Of a stretch of DNA of 64,000 bases, positions 24,672-31,968 are shown in pieces. This DNA comes from DASXUX01 sp036504595. Lineage in GTDB: Bacteria; Planctomycetota; SZUA-567; H5-PLA8. Position numbers and translations under genes: made by a program. Location of the stretch: the NCBI GenBank assembly GCA_036504595.1, contig DASXUX010000030.1, positions 62,001 to 126,000 of the forward strand, given 5' to 3'. The notes beneath the pieces are model-generated. The model did not search any database and was not told where the DNA came from. It saw only the letters and a program-made list of their open reading frames with translations. How positions within the stretch are numbered: position 1 is the first letter of the stretch; the number at the start of each line of letters is the position of its first letter.

Positions 24672-26567
24672 TCATCCCTCCACTGCAGCGAACTTGCACG
24701 CGGTTGCGCAGGCCCCGCACTTGATGCAGAGCTCTTCTTTGATTCGGTGCGGCTTCTTCTTCTCGCCGACGATCGCATTGACCGGACACTTGCGCACACA
24801 AGCCGTGCAGCCTTTGCATTTCTCGGCGTTGATCGTGATCTTGCGCAGCGCGGCGCAGCGCCCCGCCGGGCAGGTCTTCTGGAACACGTGCGCTTCGTAT
24901 TCTTCCTTGAAGAGGCGCATCGTGGAGAGCACCGGGTTGGGCGCGGTCTTGCCCAGGCCGCAGAGCGAGCCTTTTTGCACCGCCCCGCCCAGTTTTTCCA
25001 TCAGAGCCAGTGTTCCGGCATCGGCGCGGCCTTCGATGATGTCGTCGAGCAGGGCAAGCATCTGCCGGGTGCCTTCGCGGCACAGCACGCACTTGCCGCA
25101 GGACTCGCGCTGCGTGAAATCCATGAAGAACCGGGCTACGCTGACCATGCAGGTGCGGCGGTTCATGACGACCAGGCCGCCGGAGCCGACCATCGCGCCC
25201 ACCGAGCGCAGCGAGTCGAAATCCAACGGCAGGTCGAGGTGCTCTTTGGTGAGACAGCCGCCCGACGGCCCGCCGATCTGCACGGCTTTGAATCCGTCCG
25301 GATCGATCACGCCTTTGTCGTCCGTTACGCCGCCGCCGATGCCGAAGATGACTTCGCGCAGCGTTGTTCCGAATGGCACTTCGATCAGGCCCGTATTTGC
25401 GACGTGACCGGTCAACGCGAAGGTCTTCGTGCCCGGTGAACTCGGCGTGCCCACGCGCCGGAACTGCTCCGCGCCAAAGCGAATGATGCGCGTGACCTGA
25501 GCGAGGGTTTCGACGTTGTTGATGATCGTCGGCTTGCCCCACAGCCCGCTTTGCGCCGGAAATGGCGGCTTGGGCCGCGGCATGCCGCGCAGTCCTTCGA
25601 TCGAGGCGATCATCGCCGTCTCTTCGCCGCAGACGAACGCGCCGGCGCCTTCCTTCAATTCGCAGTGGATGCGCAGGCCGCTGCCGAAGACGTTCTCGCC
25701 GAGGATGCCGGCTTTTTCGGCATCGGCGACGGCCTGTTTCATGCGTTTGACCGCGAGCGGGTACTCAGCGCGGATATAGAGGTACGCTTCGTCGGCGCCG
25801 ATGGCTCGCGCGGCGATCATCAGCCCTTCGATGACGCTGTGCGGGCTGCCTTCCATGACTGAACAGTTCATGAACGCGCCGGGATCGCCTTCGTCGGCGT
25901 TGCAGATGACGTACTTCTTGGCGCCCGGCTGCTTGCGCGCAGCTTCCCACTTTCTGCCCGTGGGAAACCCGCCACCGCCGCGGCCGCGCAGGCCGGAACG
26001 TGTGATTTCGGCGCAGATGTCTTCCTGCGTCATTCCGGTAAAAGCTTTTTGTGCCGCCTCGTAGCCGCCGCCGGCTACGTACTCCTTCATGTTCTCCGGG
26101 TCGAGATAGCCGACGTCGCTGAGGACCACGTGGGTCTGGCGGTTCAGGAATGGAATTTCCGCCGCGCCGCGGCAGGTGGAGCCGTCCGGCTTCTGGTAGA
26201 GCAGCCGATCGACGATCTTCCCGCCGACCAACGTTTCGCGGACGATCTCATCCACGTCGTCCGGCCGAACGCGCATGTAGAGTATTTTTTCCGGCAGAAT
26301 CGTCACCAGCGGCGCCTGCGAACAGATTCCTTGGCAGCCGCTGCGCGTCAGCGTAACGTGGCCATTGTTCTCTTCCGGTTTGAACTCGACGGCCACTTTC
26401 ATGCCGGCGGCTTCAATGCGATTTTTGAACGCGAAGTAGACCGGTTCGGCGCCATTGGCCCGGCAACCGGTGCCCGCGCACACGATCACACGGCGCGTCG
26501 TAGGACATTTCGCCGAATTGTCCGTCGTGCTCGCAGGCTGCTCCGCCACTCCACCATTGTTGCTCAT
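24672..26567 (-). CDS. hydB: Electron-bifurcating hydrogenase flavoprotein subunit HydB (NuoF-like)
   Basis: NADH- and FMN-binding subunit. An N-terminal thioredoxin-like [2Fe-2S] domain (CAGTGC...CQGIC) precedes the NuoF core: FMN loop GRGGGGFPTGRKWE, NADH loop CNADEGDPGAFMNCSVMEG, and the [4Fe-4S] site ESCGKCVLCREG with a distal Cys in GSLCGLG. Two C-terminal ferredoxin motifs (CKGCTACVRKCPVNAI, CIKCGACATACKFAAV) complete the HydB pattern. Length 631 is typical. The N-terminal peptide DNSAKCPT is encoded by a 25-base sequence repeated exactly at 11889-11913. Its ATG overlaps the hydC stop by one base (TAATG), indicating translational coupling. Confidence 0.95.
   Translation of the reverse strand: MSNNGGVAEQPASTTDNSAKCPTTRRVIVCAGTGCRANGAEPVYFAFKNRIEAAGMKVAVEFKPEENNGHVTLTRSGCQGICSQAPLVTILPEKILYMRVRPDDVDEIVRETLVGGKIVDRLLYQKPDGSTCRGAAEIPFLNRQTHVVLSDVGYLDPENMKEYVAGGGYEAAQKAFTGMTQEDICAEITRSGLRGRGGGGFPTGRKWEAARKQPGAKKYVICNADEGDPGAFMNCSVMEGSPHSVIEGLMIAARAIGADEAYLYIRAEYPLAVKRMKQAVADAEKAGILGENVFGSGLRIHCELKEGAGAFVCGEETAMIASIEGLRGMPRPKPPFPAQSGLWGKPTIINNVETLAQVTRIIRFGAEQFRRVGTPSSPGTKTFALTGHVANTGLIEVPFGTTLREVIFGIGGGVTDDKGVIDPDGFKAVQIGGPSGGCLTKEHLDLPLDFDSLRSVGAMVGSGGLVVMNRRTCMVSVARFFMDFTQRESCGKCVLCREGTRQMLALLDDIIEGRADAGTLALMEKLGGAVQKGSLCGLGKTAPNPVLSTMRLFKEEYEAHVFQKTCPAGRCAALRKITINAEKCKGCTACVRKCPVNAIVGEKKKPHRIKEELCIKCGACATACKFAAVEG
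26499..26523 (-). repeat. 25-bp hairpin repeat, copy 2 (inside hydB)
   Basis: Exact reverse complement of 11889-11913. It encodes DNSAKCPT in the poorly conserved N-terminus of HydB, just ahead of the [2Fe-2S] domain. Confidence 0.8.
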
Positions 26568-27106
26568 TATGCAGACTCCTTCATTTCAGCGATCTGGCTG
26601 GTCTTCTCTTCTCGCTTCTGGATCTCTTCGACTACTTTCACAGCAGCTTCTGGCGTCATGCGGCTGTGGACTTCGCCATCCACCATGACGACTGGCGCCA
26701 GCCCGCATGCGCCCAGGCAGGCAACGGTCTCGACGGTGAAGAGCATGTCGGGCGTCGTCTTGCGCTTCTCGGTCACCTTCAGTTTGGCGCGTAGTGCTTC
26801 GAGAATCGGAATCGACTGCTTGACGTGGCAGGCCGTCCCGTCGCAGAGCCGGATCACGTGCTTGCCCTTGGGCTCCAGAGCGAAGTATGCGTAGAACGTC
26901 GCGACGCCGAAGACGCGCGCAGGCGGAATGTTCAGCGCGGTGGCGACGTAGTTGAGCACTTCTTCCGGCAGATACCGATACTGGTCCTGCACGGCTTGCA
27001 GTATCGGAATCAGCTTCGAAGGCTGACGGTGGTAGCGGTCAACGATTTCGCAAACCGCTTCAAACTTGTGTGAGCGGCTCTGCGGCCGCGCTTGCATCGT
27101 TTCCAT
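26567..27106 (-). CDS. hydC: Electron-bifurcating hydrogenase [2Fe-2S] subunit HydC (NuoE-like)
   Basis: A 179-residue thioredoxin-like ferredoxin. Helical N-terminus with LIPILQAVQDQYRYLPEEVL and VFGVATFYAYF, then the four cluster ligands CDGTAC and CLGACGLAP (C-x4-C...C-x3-C). It shuttles electrons between HydB and HydA. The start lies 47 bases inside the end of rex and has a strong GGAGGTG ribosome site at 27114-27120, so rex and hydC are clearly one transcription unit. Confidence 0.93.
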   Translation of the reverse strand: METMQARPQSRSHKFEAVCEIVDRYHRQPSKLIPILQAVQDQYRYLPEEVLNYVATALNIPPARVFGVATFYAYFALEPKGKHVIRLCDGTACHVKQSIPILEALRAKLKVTEKRKTTPDMLFTVETVACLGACGLAPVVMVDGEVHSRMTPEAAVKVVEEIQKREEKTSQIAEMKESA

Positions 27107-27773
27107 GGGTTGACACCTCCTGTCGATGAGCGTTGTTCATGTTGAAGTTCTGAGCGAGCTTGCGGGAGAGTGCGGCCAGCGAGTAATACAGCTCCTCGTT
27201 GCGGACCAGCACGTGCTCCGGAACTCGCAGGCTGACGGGGGCAAAATTCCAGATCGCCTGAATGCCGCCGGCGACCATGACATCGGCGACCTTCTGCGCG
27301 TGTTCTGCCGGAACGGTGATGATCCCGACGTGAACATGCATGCGCTTGGCGAGGTCGGTTAGACGTTCAATGGCGAGCACTTCGCGGCCGTGAATCTGTG
27401 TTCCAACTTTGGAGAGGTCCGCGTCGAACGCCGCGATGATGCTGACACCGTAATTCTGCATCCGTTGATAACCGAGCAACGCGGTTCCAAGATGCCCGAC
27501 GCCGACCAGGAAGGCTTCGTTGACTTTGTTCCAGCCGAGAAACTCTTCGATTGCGCCAATCAGGCCGACGACGGCAAAGCCAACGCGGGGCTTGCCGATC
27601 ACGCCGGTCGCCTCAATGTCCTTGCGGACTTGAGTGGGGTCGAGGTTGAGTTCGGCACCAATCGCGCTGCAAGATACGTTCTCTTCGCCGCGCTCAAGAT
27701 ACCGGTAGAGCAGGTGCAGGTACGTGGGCATCCGCCTGAGCGTTGCTTCGGAGATCGGTCCGGTGTTCGCCAT
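27060..27773 (-). CDS. rex: Redox-sensing transcriptional repressor Rex
   Basis: NADH/NAD+-sensing repressor. The N-terminal winged helix is visible (residues about 5-80: MPTYLHLLYRYLERGEENVS, LNLDPTQVRKDIEATG), followed by a Rossmann domain with GVGHLGTALLGY and AAFDADLSKVG, and EELYYSLAALSRKL at the C-terminal domain-swapped helix. 237 residues, slightly longer than usual because of a C-terminal extension. The ATG at 27773 has GGGAGC upstream. First gene of the hyd operon, it likely represses hydCBAES when NADH is low and itself responds to the dyad at 27793-27826. Fermentative hydrogenases are established Rex targets. Confidence 0.94.
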   Translation of the reverse strand: MANTGPISEATLRRMPTYLHLLYRYLERGEENVSCSAIGAELNLDPTQVRKDIEATGVIGKPRVGFAVVGLIGAIEEFLGWNKVNEAFLVGVGHLGTALLGYQRMQNYGVSIIAAFDADLSKVGTQIHGREVLAIERLTDLAKRMHVHVGIITVPAEHAQKVADVMVAGGIQAIWNFAPVSLRVPEHVLVRNEELYYSLAALSRKLAQNFNMNNAHRQEVSTHGNDASAAAEPLTQV

Positions 27774-27792
27774 GGCTGCCGCTCCCAAAACG

Positions 27793-27826
27793 AAAAGTAC
27801 CGATAAATCGTTATCGATAAACTTTT
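27793..27826 (-). promoter_or_regulatory. Candidate Rex operator upstream of rex-hyd
   Basis: Nested dyads occur just upstream of rex: CGATAAATCGTTATCG (27801-27816, 6-bp arms, 4-base spacer), TTATCGATAA (27811-27820, perfect palindrome) and outer arms AAAAGT/ACTTTT (27793-27798, 27821-27826). It does not match the classical TTGTGAA-n-TTCACAA site exactly, so autoregulation is inferred from position and symmetry. Confidence 0.5.
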
Positions 27827-27950
27827 CTCGATTACACCGTACGTCCAATTGGCCAACGTGTCAAGCTAAATCGTGCACAAAATAACGAATACATTTGATG
27901 CGAGCAGATGCTTCGTGTTGGAGCTCACGATATGTGTGAGTAGTGAAATG

Positions 27951-28023
27951 CGCCTGTATTGTTAATGTAAACTCATAATGTACAGATATTTATATTACTT
28001 TGATTCAGGCTGTAATACAGGCG
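27951..28023. repeat. 10-bp inverted repeat flanking AT-rich DNA
   Basis: CGCCTGTATT at 27951-27960 is exactly mirrored by AATACAGGCG at 28014-28023, enclosing 53 AT-rich bases. It lies between the divergent hyd promoter region and the end of gmd. It could be a remnant of a small mobile element or a protein-binding region. Confidence 0.45.
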
Positions 28024-28050
28024 ACGGAGTAATGGAAGAAGTGGCTTGGC

Positions 28051-29112
28051 TCACCGCGGTGCGGACGCCAACTCGGCGGCCTCACCCCAATCAACCGTGT
28101 GGCCGGCCTGCTTAAGAAGCTGCTCCTGGCGGGCTCGTTCCAGATCGTGGTCAACCATCGTTTTTACGAGTTGCGAGAATGTGACTTTCGGCTTCCAGTT
28201 CAACGCGCGTCGCGCTTTGGCTGAATCTCCCTGCAGATGGTCCACCTCCGCTGGGCGGAAATAGCGCCGGTCAATCTCCACGAATTCCTGCCAGTCCAAC
28301 CCCAGGATGCCGAACGTTTCAGACAGGAAGTCTTTTACGGAGTGCGACTCGCCTGTGCTGACGACGAAATCGTCCGGGCTGGCCTGTTGCAGCATCAGCC
28401 ACATCGCCTCAACATAGTCGCCCGCGAATCCCCAATCGCGCTTCGATTCGACATTGCCCAGAAACAGCTTTTTCTGCAAACCAAGTTTTATCCGCGTCGC
28501 AGCGCGAGTGATCTTGCGCGTCACGAACGTCTCGCCGCGCCGTGGAGACTCGTGGTTAAACAATATTCCGTTGCAGATAAAAAGTCCGTACGACTCGCGA
28601 TAATTGACGGCGTACCAGTGCGCCGCGACTTTGCTCGCCGCATACGGGCTGCGCGGATGAAACGGGGTATCCTCCCGCTGCGGCGGCAGGGCGCTGCCGA
28701 ACATTTCGGACGAACCGGCCTGATACACGCGAACTTTTCCTCCGGAAACCAGCATATGATCGCGAATGGCTTCCAGAAGCCGCAGCGTGCCGCAGGCCAC
28801 GACGTCGGCGGTGTACTCTGGCTGATCGAAGGAGACCTTCACATGCGATTGCGCGCCCAGGTTATAGACCTCGTCGGGGCGCACCTTCTCCAGAATTCGC
28901 CGAATGCCGGTGCCATCGCTGAGATCGCCATAGTGCAGGAATAGCCGCGCGCCGGCGTCGTGTGGGTCGCGATAGAGGGAGTTGATGCGAGCCGTATTGA
29001 ACGTGGAAGCGCGCCGCATGATTCCGTGAACTTCATAGCCCTTCGACAGCAGGAGTTCCGACAAATACGAACCGTCCTGTCCCGTAACGCCTGTGATCAG
29101 CGCGCGCTTCAT
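28051..29112 (-). CDS. gmd: GDP-mannose 4,6-dehydratase
   Basis: Converts GDP-D-mannose to GDP-4-keto-6-deoxy-D-mannose, the precursor of fucose, rhamnose (D) and related sugars. Extended SDR fold: NAD(P) site GVTGQDGSYL, the family segment HGIMRRASTFNTARI, catalytic AGSSEMFG with YAASK (Tyr and Lys), NHESPRRGETFVTRKI and RPAEVDHLQGD. Length about 353 is normal. The ATG at 29112 is preferred over the in-frame GTG at 29130, since GAGAGGA lies just upstream. It is the distal gene of the minus-strand half of the EPS locus. No fucose synthase follows, so the 4-keto sugar must be processed by an enzyme elsewhere. Confidence 0.96.
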   Translation of the reverse strand: MKRALITGVTGQDGSYLSELLLSKGYEVHGIMRRASTFNTARINSLYRDPHDAGARLFLHYGDLSDGTGIRRILEKVRPDEVYNLGAQSHVKVSFDQPEYTADVVACGTLRLLEAIRDHMLVSGGKVRVYQAGSSEMFGSALPPQREDTPFHPRSPYAASKVAAHWYAVNYRESYGLFICNGILFNHESPRRGETFVTRKITRAATRIKLGLQKKLFLGNVESKRDWGFAGDYVEAMWLMLQQASPDDFVVSTGESHSVKDFLSETFGILGLDWQEFVEIDRRYFRPAEVDHLQGDSAKARRALNWKPKVTFSQLVKTMVDHDLERARQEQLLKQAGHTVDWGEAAELASAPR

Positions 29113-29195
29113 AGTCCTCTCCGCATCCACACCGGTCCAGGGTCCAGGGTTCGGGGTTCAGGGTCCAGGGTTTTGGTCTGGCTGCCTTACTCACT

Positions 29196-29245
29196 TATCG
29201 CGGGCGCCGGAGCCTGGCACCGTTCGCGCTTTGGCGCCCGCGATA
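29196..29245. repeat. 13-bp perfect inverted repeat between export gene and gmd
   Basis: TATCGCGGGCGCC (29196-29208) pairs exactly with GGCGCCCGCGATA (29233-29245) around a 24-base loop. Tandem GGGTCCAGGGTT-like units lie beside it at 29137-29173. No T-tract is present, so it may be an attenuator, an mRNA-stabilising hairpin or a dispersed element. Confidence 0.6.
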
Positions 29246-29258
29246 CGAATAATCCGGG

Positions 29259-30413
29259 CTAGAGCGTTCGCTCGCCGATAAACGCCATGTCACCGTCGTC
29301 CAGCAGGATGTCTCTATCGACGGCGCCGTCTTTGGTGATCGAATTCACGTCGATGCGCTCCGGGGAGTTCGGCGCCGACGCTCGCACGACCGTGACCGCG
29401 GAGGTCTTCGCAAAACGTGTGAATCCGCCAGCCGCGGCAAGCACGCGCGTGAGTTTCATGGGCTTTCCACCGGTGGGATACACGCCGGGACGCTGGACCT
29501 GTCCGAAGACCGAAACGCCGCCCGTCGCGCTGGCGACGATCACGTCTCCGCTCTTCAGGATCGGATCTGCCGCATCGCCGTTTGTGGCGCTCACGGGAAT
29601 CGCACCGCTCTGGGAGGCTTCAAGGGCGCGGTGCAGCTTGACTGAAACAATCTGCTGCGTGCCATCCGGATTGGTCCGGATCAGACGAAGGTCTCCGGTG
29701 TTTGCGGCCGTCTTTAGGCCGCCGGCGCCCAGCAATACGCGGGAGAAACGGGCCGGCTCGGAGGGCGTAAGCGACAACTGCCGCCGCGTGTATGCTCCCG
29801 GCGTCGCCACTTCGCCAGCGACGATGAATATCTCGGCGCGCGGCACGTGAACGACGTCGCCCATCTCCAACACCGGCCCCAGTTCCGTGCTTCCATTCAC
29901 TTCGATCTGCGAGAGATCGTAGATCCTGCATTTGTCGCCGCAGTCGCCACGCGCCAAACGCACCCGGCTGAGGTCCGCCTCATTTGTGGGGCCGCCGGCA
30001 GCGGCGACCGCAGCGCCCATGCTCAACCGTTGCCCCGGCGGAAGGACGACGGACTGGGGCGTGCGCACTTCTCCGGAGATGTAAACGCGCCGCTCAGGAA
30101 CGCTGACAATGGCGATGGAGCCGACAACGCGTTTGGTCGCGGCCTCCTCTTTCAGCGCCTCCTTTAGGAGTTGGTGCGCCTCGCTGATGGTCTTGCCTTT
30201 GATGTTCAGCGTCGCACCAATCGGCAGCGCGATGAACCCGTCGTCTGAAACAAGCTGTTCCACCGGATCGCCGGACATGCCGGAGACAAGCAGCCGGATG
30301 CGCTCACCTCCAGAAAAACGGAAGGCTGACTTTCCACTATTGGCCTCTTCGGCGCCGAGTACCACGGCACACGAAAAGAGTAGCACTGAGAGGGTCTGAC
30401 ATCGCGCAAGCAT
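29259..30413 (-). CDS. Polysaccharide export protein, Wza-like with SLBB domains
   Basis: Outer-membrane or periplasmic polysaccharide exporter. Signal peptide SVLLFSCAVVLGAEE. The N-terminal Poly_export domain begins near residue 30 (SGGERIRLLVSGM, DGFIALPIGATLNIKGKTISEA), followed by at least three SLBB-like repeats (VYISGEVRTPQSVVLPPGQR, FIVAGEVATPGAYTR, VSVFGQVQRPGVYPTGG). Typical Wza has a C-terminal membrane helix and a lipobox; neither is evident here, so a separate barrel, perhaps the next gene, may complete the channel. GAGGAGGAAC precedes the chosen ATG at 30413. Confidence 0.87.
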   Translation of the reverse strand: MLARCQTLSVLLFSCAVVLGAEEANSGKSAFRFSGGERIRLLVSGMSGDPVEQLVSDDGFIALPIGATLNIKGKTISEAHQLLKEALKEEAATKRVVGSIAIVSVPERRVYISGEVRTPQSVVLPPGQRLSMGAAVAAAGGPTNEADLSRVRLARGDCGDKCRIYDLSQIEVNGSTELGPVLEMGDVVHVPRAEIFIVAGEVATPGAYTRRQLSLTPSEPARFSRVLLGAGGLKTAANTGDLRLIRTNPDGTQQIVSVKLHRALEASQSGAIPVSATNGDAADPILKSGDVIVASATGGVSVFGQVQRPGVYPTGGKPMKLTRVLAAAGGFTRFAKTSAVTVVRASAPNSPERIDVNSITKDGAVDRDILLDDGDMAFIGERTL

Positions 30414-30529
30414 AAGTTCCTCCTCGAGGGGCAAGCTCGGTTCCTTCAGGAACTTACGCGTGAGCACGAATTGTTCCAAACTTGCGGATTTGCCGCGGGA
30501 TAGCTACAAAGCGCGGTGGACGGCGTGTT

Positions 30530-31804
30530 TTACCACGCGAAGGTAAACGAAAGGTGTGCTTGATTGGCAGTGAAGCGTACGTCAGGTACATCGGCTGTCC
30601 GTCCCGTGCGCGTGTAGAACGCACTCAGCGCCGCGAAACGGGTGAAATGGTAACGGTAGCCTACGTCTCCGACAAAAGCCGTAAAGCGATTGCCTTTGTA
30701 CGGATCAATATCTGTCATGCCGCCGCGCAGGAACAGGTGTCCGTGCTCAGTCAGGCGCACGTCGCCAGTCAGGGCCAATCGCGTTTCGGTTGATGCGCCG
30801 GTCAGGACTCCCGGCACGAAACGGCGCGACGCTTCCAGCTCGAACGCCATCCTTTCCTGCGGGCGATACAGCACTCTGGCCTGAGCCACCGGCCCCTCGT
30901 TTTGCTGGTCGTGCTGCAGCCCAAAGGACTTGCTCCAACCCAAGCCCGCGGAGTAATCCAGTTTCCCGTACTCCCCGCGAATGCCCGCCAACGCCGTGTG
31001 CGCATCAAAATCCTGATCGGTCTGGTGCGGCCGCAGCGTGCGCACGATCTGGTAGCTGCTGAAGAACGCGAGCCGATTCTCGGGCAGAAGATCGTAAACC
31101 GCGTCCACCTGGCCCAAGTGTGTGTTTGAGTCCGCTGGCGACAACTGCTGCCGGAGATAGTCCACCAAGCCATACGCGTAGCGGCCGGAAAGCGTCAGCC
31201 GGTTGAACTGATATCGAACAACGGAGTACGCCTGATTGTTCTCATAACGCGCGAATTGCAGCAGATTCGCCTCAAGGACATCCGTATTTCCGGATTGCGA
31301 AAAGTTGTCGCCAAAGCCGAACTCCAGGCCTTGGGTCAGCACATCCGTAAGCACTAACTCGCCGTCCGCCCGGTGGGTCAGATAATTATCGACCACGCCA
31401 CGAGCGTAATCGCGGTAGCCGAACTGGTAGTTCGCGCGCCAACTTATATTCGGCGTCGCTTCCTGCTTAAAGCCCCATCCGCCAAAGAAGTCTTCAACGA
31501 AATCCGCCTTCGGCCGCAGGTGCGAGCGCGCTGGATTGTCGTCGTAGGTCAGCTCGTACTTGAATGTGGGATACATTTCCAGCGTGCCGAACTTCAAGCC
31601 TTCGGGCTTGAAGTACTCTTCCGGAAAGCGCGGCTCGGGCGCGCGCAAAGGCAGCTCAACCGGGTCATTCGCGAAGATCGGCTGCTCGGTGGGGCGCAGA
31701 ACAGGTGTCAAGGGCTCAGGTTCGTCGGGGGTATCTTGCGCGACCGCCGTCGCGACGAAAGCGAGCCCGACGATAGAAAGCACTCTCAAAAAAGGCTTAA
31801 CCAA
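30530..31804 (-). CDS. Outer-membrane beta-barrel protein of the EPS locus
   Basis: A 424-residue protein with signal peptide (LSIVGLAFVATAVAQD), a Pro/Glu-rich linker, then alternating amphipathic strands to the end. The C-terminus AHLSFTFAW ends in an aromatic residue, as in Bam-inserted barrels. It resembles barrel proteins encoded in exopolysaccharide clusters that accompany Wza-like exporters. The start is a TTG at 31804 with AGGGGCG five bases upstream; no suitable ATG precedes the signal peptide. Specific transport role is inferred from neighbourhood only. Confidence 0.65.
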   Translation of the reverse strand: MVKPFLRVLSIVGLAFVATAVAQDTPDEPEPLTPVLRPTEQPIFANDPVELPLRAPEPRFPEEYFKPEGLKFGTLEMYPTFKYELTYDDNPARSHLRPKADFVEDFFGGWGFKQEATPNISWRANYQFGYRDYARGVVDNYLTHRADGELVLTDVLTQGLEFGFGDNFSQSGNTDVLEANLLQFARYENNQAYSVVRYQFNRLTLSGRYAYGLVDYLRQQLSPADSNTHLGQVDAVYDLLPENRLAFFSSYQIVRTLRPHQTDQDFDAHTALAGIRGEYGKLDYSAGLGWSKSFGLQHDQQNEGPVAQARVLYRPQERMAFELEASRRFVPGVLTGASTETRLALTGDVRLTEHGHLFLRGGMTDIDPYKGNRFTAFVGDVGYRYHFTRFAALSAFYTRTGRTADVPDVRFTANQAHLSFTFAW

Positions 31805-31909
31805 AGCACGCCCCTCGTAGCGAAAGTTGAGCTATTATATAGTTTTCCGCCGTATGGCAAGGCTTTTTGGCGCTCCAAATGGGGCGTGCGACAGTTGTGC
31901 TCTGCCACC

Positions 31910-31942
31910 GAAGAAAACTCGCCAGCAGTTTCTGCTGGCGAG
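31910..31942 (-). terminator. Rho-independent terminator after the GH71 gene
   Basis: CTCGCCAGCAG (31918-31928) and CTGCTGGCGAG (31932-31942) form an 11-bp perfect stem with a TTT loop. On the minus strand it is followed directly by TTTTCTTC. It lies 26 bases beyond the stop of the GH71 gene. Confidence 0.85.
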
Positions 31943-31968
31943 CGTTACATCCCTGTTTTTGTTAGCAG

